This document shows positions 20,352 to 27,306 of a stretch of DNA of 64,000 nucleotides, in pieces. Position 1 is the first letter of the stretch. Each line of letters opens with the position of its first letter. The notes beneath the pieces are model-generated. The model searched no databases and had not been told where the DNA came from. It was given only the letters and a program-made list of their open reading frames with translations. Source of the DNA: Streptomyces sp. TS71-3. GTDB lineage: Bacteria > Actinomycetota > Actinomycetes > Streptomycetales > Streptomycetaceae. A program made the translations under genes and the position numbers. The DNA lies in the NCBI RefSeq assembly GCF_018327685.1, contig NZ_BNEL01000001.1, forward strand, positions 4,712,001-4,776,000. The letters run 5' to 3'.

Positions 20352-21587
20352 ATGGCTGAGGCCCAGAACTCCAGGGACCCGCGCGAGGCCCCGCAGGGGA
20401 GCACCGCACCGGTGGGCTCCACCACGACGGGCGCCATCGCGGTGGCCGGAGAATCCACCGTCGCCACGCGGATGAGCGCACGCCCGTCCTTCGACGTGGC
20501 GGACTTCCCCGTGCCGCACGGCCGCGAGGAGGAATGGCGCTTCACCCCGCTCCAGCGGCTGCGCGGGCTGCACGACGGCACGGCCAAGGCCACCGGGTCG
20601 GGCGTGAAGCTGGAGGTCGGCGCGCCGGACGGAGTCACCGTCGAGACCGTGGGCCGGGACGACGAGCGGCTCGGCAGGGCCGGCGTCCCCGTGGACCGCG
20701 TGGCCGCCCAGGCCTACTCCTCGTTCGAGAAGGCGTCCGTCGTCACCGTCCCCAAGGAGACGGTGCTCGCCGAGCCCGTCCGCATCAGCGTCCACGGAGA
20801 GGCCCTGGACGGCGCTGCGGCCACGGTCTACGGCCAGCTCGTCATCGAGCTGGGCGCCTTCGCCGAGGCGGTCGTCGTCCTCGACCACACCGGTGACGCG
20901 GTGCTCGCCGCCAACGTCGACTACGTCCTCGGCGACGGCGCCAAGCTCACCGTGGTCTCCGTGCAGGACTGGGACGACAAAGCGGTGCACGTCGGCCAGC
21001 ACAACGCCCTGATCGGCCGCGACGCCTCCTTCAAGTCCGTCGCCGTCACCTTCGGCGGCGACCTGGTCCGGCTGCACCCCCGGGTCACCTATGGCGGGCC
21101 GGGCGGTCAGGCCGAGCTGTTCGGGCTCTACTTCACCGACCGGGGCCAGCACCAGGAGCACCGCCTCTTCGTCGACCACAACGCCCCGCACTGCAAGTCC
21201 AACGTCGTCTACAAGGGCGCGCTCCAGGGCGAGGACGCGCACGCCGTGTGGATCGGCGACGTGCTCATCGAGGCCGCCGCCGAGGGCACCGACACCTACG
21301 AGATGAACCGCAACCTCGTCCTCACGGACGGTGCGCGCGTCGACTCCGTGCCCAACCTGGAGATCGAGACCGGTGAGATCGTCGGCGCCGGTCACGCCTC
21401 GGCGACCGGCCGCTTCGACGACGAGCAGCTGTTCTACCTCATGGCGCGCGGCATCCCGGAGTACGAGGCGCGCCGCCTCGTGGTGCGCGGCTTCTTCGCC
21501 GAGCTGGTCCAGCAGATCGGCCTGCCGGACGTCGAGGAGCGCCTGATCGCCCGGATCGAAGAGGAGCTGGAGGCGTCCGTCGCATGA
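20352..21587 (+). CDS. sufD: Fe-S cluster assembly protein SufD
   Basis: Partner of SufB and SufC in the assembly complex. The 411-residue protein is a beta-helix relative of SufB with the conserved HREEEWRFTPL-type entry (GREEEWRFTPLQRL at about residues 57-70) and SATGRFDDEQLFYLMARGIPEYEARRLVVRGFF near the end, split across its C-terminal helices. I start at the ATG at 20352 (MAEAQNSRDP), which fits SufD N-termini of Streptomyces; an in-frame ATG at 20322 is also possible. It overlaps the Rieske gene by ATGA. Confidence 0.93.
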   Translation: MAEAQNSRDPREAPQGSTAPVGSTTTGAIAVAGESTVATRMSARPSFDVADFPVPHGREEEWRFTPLQRLRGLHDGTAKATGSGVKLEVGAPDGVTVETVGRDDERLGRAGVPVDRVAAQAYSSFEKASVVTVPKETVLAEPVRISVHGEALDGAAATVYGQLVIELGAFAEAVVVLDHTGDAVLAANVDYVLGDGAKLTVVSVQDWDDKAVHVGQHNALIGRDASFKSVAVTFGGDLVRLHPRVTYGGPGGQAELFGLYFTDRGQHQEHRLFVDHNAPHCKSNVVYKGALQGEDAHAVWIGDVLIEAAAEGTDTYEMNRNLVLTDGARVDSVPNLEIETGEIVGAGHASATGRFDDEQLFYLMARGIPEYEARRLVVRGFFAELVQQIGLPDVEERLIARIEEELEASVA

Positions 21588-21916
21588 CCGCATTCGTCCG
21601 AGTCTGCGAACTCGGCGAGCTGGAGGTCGACACCCCCAAGCGGGTGGAGATCGAGGGCACGCCGGTCGCCGTCGTGCGCACCGAGGAAGAGGTGTTCGCG
21701 ATCTACGACATCTGCTCGCACGCGAACGTCTCACTCGCCGAGGGCGAGGTGGAGGACGGCCAGATCGAGTGCTGGCTGCACGGCTCCTGCTTCGACCTGC
21801 GCACCGGCAAGCCCTCCAGCCTGCCCGCCACCCGTCCCGTCCCCGTATACCCCGTAAAGATCGAAGGAGACGGCGAAGCCGCCGCTGTGCTCGTCTCCCT
21901 CACCCAGGAGTCCTGA
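21584..21916 (+). CDS. Rieske-type [2Fe-2S] ferredoxin of the suf operon
   Basis: A 110-residue soluble ferredoxin with the Rieske ligand set Cys44-Ser-His46 and Cys63-Trp-Leu-His66, within ICSHANVSLAEGEV and IECWLHGSCFD. It resembles ferredoxin components of non-heme iron oxygenases, but its place between sufD and sufC in an actinobacterial suf operon suggests electron supply or cluster handling during assembly. That role is an inference from position. It overlaps sufD by four bases and ends five bases before sufC. Confidence 0.92.
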   Translation: MTAFVRVCELGELEVDTPKRVEIEGTPVAVVRTEEEVFAIYDICSHANVSLAEGEVEDGQIECWLHGSCFDLRTGKPSSLPATRPVPVYPVKIEGDGEAAAVLVSLTQES

Positions 21917-21921
21917 AGGCC

Positions 21922-22686
21922 ATGGCAACGCTTGAAATCCGAGACCTGCACGTCACCGTCGAGGCCGAGAACGCCACGAAGGAGATCCTCAAAGGCGTCG
22001 ACCTCACCGTGAAGCAGGGCGAGACGCACGCCATCATGGGCCCGAACGGCTCCGGCAAGTCCACCCTGGCGTACTCGCTCGCGGGTCACCCGAAGTACAC
22101 CGTCACCGGCGGAACCGTCACCCTGGACGGCGAGGACGTCCTCGCGATGAGCGTCGACGAGCGCGCCCGCGCGGGCCTGTTCCTCGCGATGCAGTACCCC
22201 GTCGAGGTCCCCGGCGTCTCCGTCTCCAACTTCCTGCGCACCTCCGCCACCGCCATCCGCGGCGAGGCCCCCAAGCTGCGCACCTGGGTGAAGGAGGTCA
22301 AGGAGACGATGGAACGCCTCCAGATCGACCCGGCCTTCGCCGAGCGCAACGTGAACGAGGGCTTCTCCGGCGGTGAGAAGAAGCGCCACGAGATCCTCCA
22401 GCTGGAGCTCCTCAAGCCGGGGATCGCGATCCTCGACGAGACCGACTCCGGCCTGGACGTCGACGCGCTGCGTGTGGTCTCCGAGGGCGTCAACCGCGTC
22501 CGCGAGACCGGCGAGGTGGGCACCCTGCTGATCACCCACTACACGCGCATCCTGCGCTACATCAAGCCCGACCACGTGCACGTCTTCGCCGGTGGCCGGG
22601 TCGTCGAGTCCGGCGGCGCCGAGCTCGCCGACAAGCTGGAGAACGAGGGCTACGAGGCATACGTGAAGGGAGGCGTGTCGGCGTGA
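21922..22686 (+). CDS. sufC: Fe-S assembly ATPase SufC
   Basis: ABC-type ATPase that powers the SufBCD scaffold and is not a transporter. The 254-residue product has Walker A GPNGSGKST at 40-48, the SufC signature FSGGEKKRHEI, and Walker B IAILDETDSGLD, where DETDSGLD replaces the DEP(S/T)SGLD of transport ATPases, as in known SufC proteins. The ATG at 21922 is preceded by AAGG. The stop overlaps the GTG of sufS. Confidence 0.96.
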   Translation: MATLEIRDLHVTVEAENATKEILKGVDLTVKQGETHAIMGPNGSGKSTLAYSLAGHPKYTVTGGTVTLDGEDVLAMSVDERARAGLFLAMQYPVEVPGVSVSNFLRTSATAIRGEAPKLRTWVKEVKETMERLQIDPAFAERNVNEGFSGGEKKRHEILQLELLKPGIAILDETDSGLDVDALRVVSEGVNRVRETGEVGTLLITHYTRILRYIKPDHVHVFAGGRVVESGGAELADKLENEGYEAYVKGGVSA

Positions 22687-23951
22687 CAGAGGCCCGCACG
22701 GGGCTTACCGGTCTCCTCGACACCGAGGCGATCCGCAAGGACTTCCCCATCCTGGACCGGCTGGTCCACGACGACCGGAAGCTCGTCTACCTGGACAACG
22801 CCGCGACCTCGCAGACCCCGCGCCAGGTCCTCGACGTGCTCAACGAGTACTACGAGCAGCACAACGCCAACGTCCACCGCGGTGTGCACGTCCTCGCCGA
22901 GGAGGCCACCGCGCTCTACGAGGGCGCCCGCGACAAGATCGCCTCGTTCATCAACGCCCCCAGCCGCGACGAGGTCGTCTTCACCAAGAACGCCTCGGAG
23001 TCGCTGAACCTCGTGGCGAACATGCTCGGCTGGGCCGAGGAGCCCTACCGCGTCGACAGCGACACCGAGATCGTCATCACCGAGATGGAGCACCACTCCA
23101 ACATCGTTCCGTGGCAGCTGCTGTCGCAGCGCACCGGCGCGAAGCTGAAGTGGTTCGGCCTGACCGACGACGGCCGTCTCGACCTCTCGGCGATCGACGA
23201 GATCATCACCGAGAAGACGAAGATCGTGTCCTTCGTGCTGGTCTCCAACATCCTGGGCACGGTCAACCCGATCGAGCAGATCGTGCGCCGCGCCCAGGAG
23301 GTCGGCGCGCTGGTCATGATCGACGCCTCGCAGGCCGCCCCGCACATGCCCCTGGACGTCCAGGCGCTGGGCGCCGACTTCGTGGCCTTCACCGGCCACA
23401 AGATGCTCGGCCCGACCGGCATCGGAGTGCTCTGGGGCCGCCAGGAGCTGCTGGAGGACCTGCCTCCGTTCCTGGGCGGCGGCGAGATGATCGAGACGGT
23501 CTCGATGCACTCGTCCACCTACGCCCCCGCGCCGCACAAGTTCGAGGCAGGCACGCCCCCGATCGCCGAGGCCGTGGGCCTGGGCGCGGCGGTGGACTAC
23601 CTGAGCGCGATCGGCATGGACAGGATCGCGCAGCACGAGCACGCCCTCACCCGGTACGCGGTGGAGCGGCTGCGGGACGTCCCCGGCCTCAGGATCGTCG
23701 GCCCCACCACGGCCGAGGACCGCGGCGCCGCGATCTCCTTCACGCTCGGCGACATCCACCCGCACGACGTGGGCCAGGTCCTCGACGAGCTGGGCGTCGC
23801 CGTCCGCGTGGGCCACCACTGCGCCCGGCCGGTGTGCCTGCGATACGGAATTCCTGCGACCACCCGAGCGTCGTTCTATCTGTACTCCACGCCGGCGGAG
23901 ATCGACGCCCTGGTCGACGGCCTGGAGCACGTACGGAACTTCTTCGGCTGA
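22683..23951 (+). CDS. sufS: Cysteine desulfurase SufS
   Basis: PLP enzyme that releases sulfur from cysteine for cluster assembly. The 422-residue class II desulfurase has the PLP lysine Lys240 in AFTGHKMLGPTG and the active-site Cys380 in RVGHHCARPV, with the short cysteine loop of SufS-type enzymes. The GTG start at 22683 overlaps the sufC stop. Transfer of sulfur to SufU, encoded 17 bases downstream, is the expected route. Confidence 0.96.
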   Translation: MTEARTGLTGLLDTEAIRKDFPILDRLVHDDRKLVYLDNAATSQTPRQVLDVLNEYYEQHNANVHRGVHVLAEEATALYEGARDKIASFINAPSRDEVVFTKNASESLNLVANMLGWAEEPYRVDSDTEIVITEMEHHSNIVPWQLLSQRTGAKLKWFGLTDDGRLDLSAIDEIITEKTKIVSFVLVSNILGTVNPIEQIVRRAQEVGALVMIDASQAAPHMPLDVQALGADFVAFTGHKMLGPTGIGVLWGRQELLEDLPPFLGGGEMIETVSMHSSTYAPAPHKFEAGTPPIAEAVGLGAAVDYLSAIGMDRIAQHEHALTRYAVERLRDVPGLRIVGPTTAEDRGAAISFTLGDIHPHDVGQVLDELGVAVRVGHHCARPVCLRYGIPATTRASFYLYSTPAEIDALVDGLEHVRNFFG

Positions 23952-23967
23952 GAGGCTGGCTGCCACG

Positions 23968-24426
23968 GTGAAGCTCGATTCCATGTACCAGGACGTCATC
24001 CTGGACCACTACAAGAACCCGCACGGGCGAGGTCTGCGGGACGGCGACGCCGAGGTCCACCACGTCAACCCGACGTGCGGAGACGAGATCACGCTCCGGG
24101 TGAGGTATGACGGTGAGCGGATCGCGGACGTCTCGTACGAGGGCCAGGGCTGCTCCATCAGCCAGGCCAGCGCGTCCGTGCTGAACGAACTGCTGGTCGG
24201 CAAGGACCTGGCCGAGGCGCAGCGGATCCAGGGCGTCTTCCTGGAGCTGATGCAGTCCAAGGGCAGGATCGAGCCGGACGACACGATGGAGGAGGTGCTG
24301 GAGGACGCGGTCGCGTTCGCCGGCGTCTCGAAGTACCCGGCTCGCGTGAAGTGCGCGCTGCTCAGCTGGATGGCATGGAAGGACGCCACGGCCCAGGCGT
24401 TCGCGGAGGAGGCGAAGACCGCATGA
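23968..24426 (+). CDS. sufU: SufU zinc-dependent sulfurtransferase
   Basis: SufU accepts persulfide sulfur from SufS in Gram-positive bacteria. The 152-residue protein carries the zinc ligands Cys37 and Asp39 (NPTCGDE), Cys62 (GQGCSISQAS) and Cys129 (RVKCALL). The insertion relative to IscU typical of SufU is also present. The GTG start at 23968 follows sufS by 16 bases and the stop overlaps the next gene in ATGA. Confidence 0.95.
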   Translation: MKLDSMYQDVILDHYKNPHGRGLRDGDAEVHHVNPTCGDEITLRVRYDGERIADVSYEGQGCSISQASASVLNELLVGKDLAEAQRIQGVFLELMQSKGRIEPDDTMEEVLEDAVAFAGVSKYPARVKCALLSWMAWKDATAQAFAEEAKTA

Positions 24427-24758
24427 GCGAGAACGACACGCTGGCCAAGCCGGCCTCGGAGGAGGAGCTCCGCGAGGCGCTGATGGACGTCGTCGACCCC
24501 GAGCTGGGCATCGACGTCGTCAATCTCGGCCTGATCTACGGCATCCACATCGACGAGACGAACGTCGCCACGGTCGACATGACGCTGACGTCGGCGGCCT
24601 GTCCGCTGACGGACGTCATCGAGGACCAGGCGCAGGCGGCCACCGACGGCATCGTCAACGAGCTGAAGATCAACTGGGTCTGGATGCCGCCGTGGGGCCC
24701 GGACAAGATCACCGACGATGGGCGCGAGCAGTTGCGTGCCCTTGGCTTCAACGTGTAG
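24423..24758 (+). CDS. DUF59/MIP18-family Fe-S assembly factor (SufT-like)
   Basis: A 111-residue MIP18-like protein, last gene of the suf operon. It has DPELGIDVVNLGLIY at about 25-39 and the conserved reactive Cys60 in SAACPLTDVIEDQ. Proteins of this family help mature Fe-S proteins and were first annotated as PaaD-like. The ATGA overlap with sufU supports co-translation. I prefer a general call because SufT and PaaD-type proteins are not easily told apart by eye. Confidence 0.9.
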   Translation: MSENDTLAKPASEEELREALMDVVDPELGIDVVNLGLIYGIHIDETNVATVDMTLTSAACPLTDVIEDQAQAATDGIVNELKINWVWMPPWGPDKITDDGREQLRALGFNV

Positions 24759-24805
24759 GAACCGTGGCCGACGGCACGTCGGCTGTACGGGTGCGCCCCG
24801 AAGCG

Positions 24806-25054
24806 GTGCGGGGCTGTGTTCGATGTGCTGCTCCGCCGCGTGGGCGCTTCCTGGGTGCGTGGAGCGGCGACATCCTGTAAGGCTTCGTTCCGGCCCCCAG
24901 GGGCGCGGGGAATGGCGCGACCAGTCACGATTCGCCTTGGGGTACCTCCCACGCCTTTCAGGCAGTGGGGGAGGGGCCACCGGGTCCAGCCCCTTGCGGT
25001 CCTACGCCTGGCCATCGGCCAGTCAGGGCTGGTCGCGCAGTTCCCCGCGCCCCT
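24806..25054. repeat. Streptomyces intergenic repeat element, copy B
   Basis: Near-perfect 26-base inverted arms lie at 24899-24924 and 25029-25054 (24 of 26 matching), each containing AGGGGCGCGGGGAA or its inverse and GCGCGACCAG. Between them lies CTCCCACGCCTTTCAGGCAG with a GTGGGGGAG partner. The outer left part (24806-24846) shares GCTCCGCCGCGTGGGCGC with copy A at 14502-14826. No gene is present in 24759-25102. Confidence 0.75.
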
Positions 25055-25102
25055 GCTGGGGCACCCGGCGCGTCCTGTGAGCGGATGTGTACGCTCGTAC
25101 GC

Positions 25103-25423
25103 ATGGGATATCTGCTGCTCGCAGGAGCGATCGCCGCCGAGGTCGCCGGCACGACGGCGATGAAGTACAGCGAGGGGTTCAGCAAGCTCGTCCCCTCGCT
25201 CGTCACCGTCGTCGGCTACCTCGTCGCGTTCTACCTGCTCGCGCAGACGCTGAAGACCATCGAGGTCGGCACCGCCTACGCCATCTGGGCCGGGATCGGC
25301 ACGGCCACCATCGCCTCGATCGGCATGCTCTTCCTCGGCGAGGCCGTGAACGCGGCCAAACTCGCCGGGATCGTGCTCGTCATCGGGGGCGTGGTGCTCC
25401 TCAACACCGGCGGGGCGCACTGA
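25103..25423 (+). CDS. SMR-family multidrug efflux protein
   Basis: Small multidrug resistance exporter. The 106-residue product has four membrane helices and the essential glutamate Glu13 in helix 1 (GAIAAEVAGTTAMKYS), with the GTAYAIWAGIGT motif in helix 3, matching EmrE/QacC-type proteins that export cationic compounds or guanidinium. The start at 25103 gives the normal SMR length. Its stop overlaps the following TetR gene by one base (TGATG), so the two are co-transcribed. Confidence 0.93.
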   Translation: MGYLLLAGAIAAEVAGTTAMKYSEGFSKLVPSLVTVVGYLVAFYLLAQTLKTIEVGTAYAIWAGIGTATIASIGMLFLGEAVNAAKLAGIVLVIGGVVLLNTGGAH

Positions 25424-25968
25424 TGGCGAGGCGCCACGACCCCGAGCGCAGGCAGCGCATCATCGACGCGGCGATCCGCGTGGTCGGCAGGAAGGGCATC
25501 GCGGGCCTCAGCCACCGCACCGCCGCCGCCGAGGCGGATGTCCCGCTCGGCTCCACCACCTACCACTTCGCCACCCTCGACGAGCTCCTCGTCGCCGCGC
25601 TGCGCCAGACCAACGAGGGCTTCGCCAAGGTGATGCACAGCCGTGGGGCGCTCGGCGACCCGCGCACCGACCTCGCCGAGGAGCTCGCCGGGATGATGGG
25701 GGAGTGGCTCTCCGGCGACCGCGCCGGCGCGGAGCTGGAGTACGAGCTGTACCTGGCCGCCCTGCGCCGGCCCGCCCTCAGGCCGGTCGCCGCGGAGTGG
25801 GCCGAGGGCTTCGCCGGCCTCCTCGCGGAGCGCACGGACCCCGACACCGCCAGCGCGCTGACCGCGCTCATGGAGGGCATCTGCCTCCAGGTCCTGCTGA
25901 CCGACCGCCCCTACGACGAGCACTACGCGCGGACCGCGCTCGGCAGGCTGCTGCGCACGGACGGCTGA
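25423..25968 (+). CDS. TetR-family regulator of the SMR exporter
   Basis: A 181-residue TetR-type repressor with a helix-turn-helix at about residues 12-55 (RIIDAAIRVVGRKGIAGLSH and VPLGSTTYHFATLDELLVAAL). The ligand domain is Ala/Leu-rich. Coupling with the SMR gene suggests that it senses a substrate of that pump and controls the pair, which is an inference from position. I could not identify its operator. Confidence 0.9.
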   Translation: MARRHDPERRQRIIDAAIRVVGRKGIAGLSHRTAAAEADVPLGSTTYHFATLDELLVAALRQTNEGFAKVMHSRGALGDPRTDLAEELAGMMGEWLSGDRAGAELEYELYLAALRRPALRPVAAEWAEGFAGLLAERTDPDTASALTALMEGICLQVLLTDRPYDEHYARTALGRLLRTDG

Positions 25969-26094
25969 TCCCGCGCCCCCGCCGCCCCGGCCCGGCCTTC
26001 CCGCGGAAGCGGCCCCTCCGCACTGCTGCCCGGACCCTGAGACGCAGGCCGGATGGGTTCGCCTCCTCGGTGCCGCACCAGCTAAGTTGCGACC

Positions 26095-27084
26095 ATGACC
26101 GACACGACTGCTCCTCGCACCACGGGCGCCGTTGCCGCGGGCCTGGCCACCGTCGCCGCCGATGGCACCGTCCTCGACACCTGGTTCCCCGCTCCCGGAC
26201 TCGTCGCCGAGCCCGGACCGGCCGGCACGGAGCGGCTGACCGCCGAGCGGGCCGTGGAGCTGCTGGGCGACGGCGCCGCGAAGGCCGTCGGGCCCGACGC
26301 GCGCCGCGGGGTGGAGGTCGTCGCCGTCCGCACGGTCATCGCCTCCCTGGACGACAAGCCGCTCGACACGCACGACCTGTACCTGCGGCTGCACCTGCTC
26401 AGCCACCGCCTGGTCAAGCCGCACGGCCAGAACCTGGAGGGCATGTTCGGCCTGCTCGCCAACGTCGCGTGGACCTCGCTCGGCCCGGTCGCCGTGGCCG
26501 ACCTGGAGAAGGTCCGCCTGAACGCGCGCGCCGAGGGCCTGCACCTCCAGGTGACGTCCGTGGACAAGTTCCCCCGGATGACGGACTACGTCGCGCCCAA
26601 GGGCGTCCGCATCGGTGACGCCGACCGGGTGCGGCTCGGCGCGCACCTCGCCGAGGGCACCACCGTGATGCACGAGGGCTTCGTGAACTTCAACGCCGGC
26701 ACCCTCGGGTCCTCCATGGTCGAGGGCCGTATCTCCGCGGGCGTCGTCGTGGGCGACGGCTCGGACATCGGCGGCGGCGCCTCCACGATGGGCACGCTCT
26801 CCGGCGGCGGCAGCGTCGTCATCACCATCGGCGAGCGGTGCCTCATCGGGGCCGAGGCGGGCGTCGGCATCGCCCTCGGCGACGAGTGCGTGATCGAGGC
26901 GGGCCTCTACCTCACCGCCGGCAGCCGGGTCAGCCTGCCGGACGGGCAGATCGTCAAGGCCCGCGAGCTCTCCGGCGCCTCCAACATCCTCTTCCGCCGG
27001 CACTCGGTGACGGGTGCGATCGAGGCCCGCCCGAACAACGCGGTGTGGGGCGGGCTCAACGAGGTCCTCCACCAGCACAACTAG
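26095..27084 (+). CDS. dapD: 2,3,4,5-tetrahydropyridine-2,6-dicarboxylate N-succinyltransferase
   Basis: Succinylates tetrahydrodipicolinate in the succinylase route to meso-diaminopimelate and lysine. The 329-residue length and N-terminal domain fit the actinobacterial DapD class. A left-handed beta-helix of hexapeptide repeats fills about residues 165-290 (for example [19 protein letters not shown] and [19 protein letters not shown]). The ATG at 26095 follows a 126-base gap after the TetR gene. A 24-base tandem repeat array begins about 37 bases after the stop. Confidence 0.95.
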   Translation: MTDTTAPRTTGAVAAGLATVAADGTVLDTWFPAPGLVAEPGPAGTERLTAERAVELLGDGAAKAVGPDARRGVEVVAVRTVIASLDDKPLDTHDLYLRLHLLSHRLVKPHGQNLEGMFGLLANVAWTSLGPVAVADLEKVRLNARAEGLHLQVTSVDKFPRMTDYVAPKGVRIGDADRVRLGAHLAEGTTVMHEGFVNFNAGTLGSSMVEGRISAGVVVGDGSDIGGGASTMGTLSGGGSVVITIGERCLIGAEAGVGIALGDECVIEAGLYLTAGSRVSLPDGQIVKARELSGASNILFRRHSVTGAIEARPNNAVWGGLNEVLHQHN

Positions 27085-27120
27085 CGGTAGCGGGCGCTCG
27101 CCCGCGGGCGTGCCCGGGGC

Positions 27121-27265
27121 CGGTTCGTGACGCGCCCCCGGCGGGGGATTCGCGACATGCCCGCGCGGGGGATTCGCGACATGCCCGCGCGGGGATTCGC
27201 GACATGCCCGCGCGGGGATTCGCGACGTGCCCCGGGCGGGGATCCGTGACGTGCCCCGGGCCGGT
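27121..27265. repeat. Tandem array of six 23-25 bp units after dapD
   Basis: The unit GGATTCGCGACATGCCCGCG recurs with starts of ATTCGCGAC at 27148, 27172, 27195 and 27218, plus diverged copies at 27123 and 27242. Spacing of 23-25 bases is not a multiple of three, so it is not a coding repeat. It lies in the convergent gap between dapD and the GH2 gene. Confidence 0.9.
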
Positions 27266-27306
27266 CAGGACCTGCCCGGGGCCGCCCAAGCGGTTCCCCG
27301 GTCCGC

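Noticed and set aside
27121..27265. Possible CRISPR array after dapD
   Set aside because: Units are head-to-tail with no variable spacers, so it is a minisatellite.
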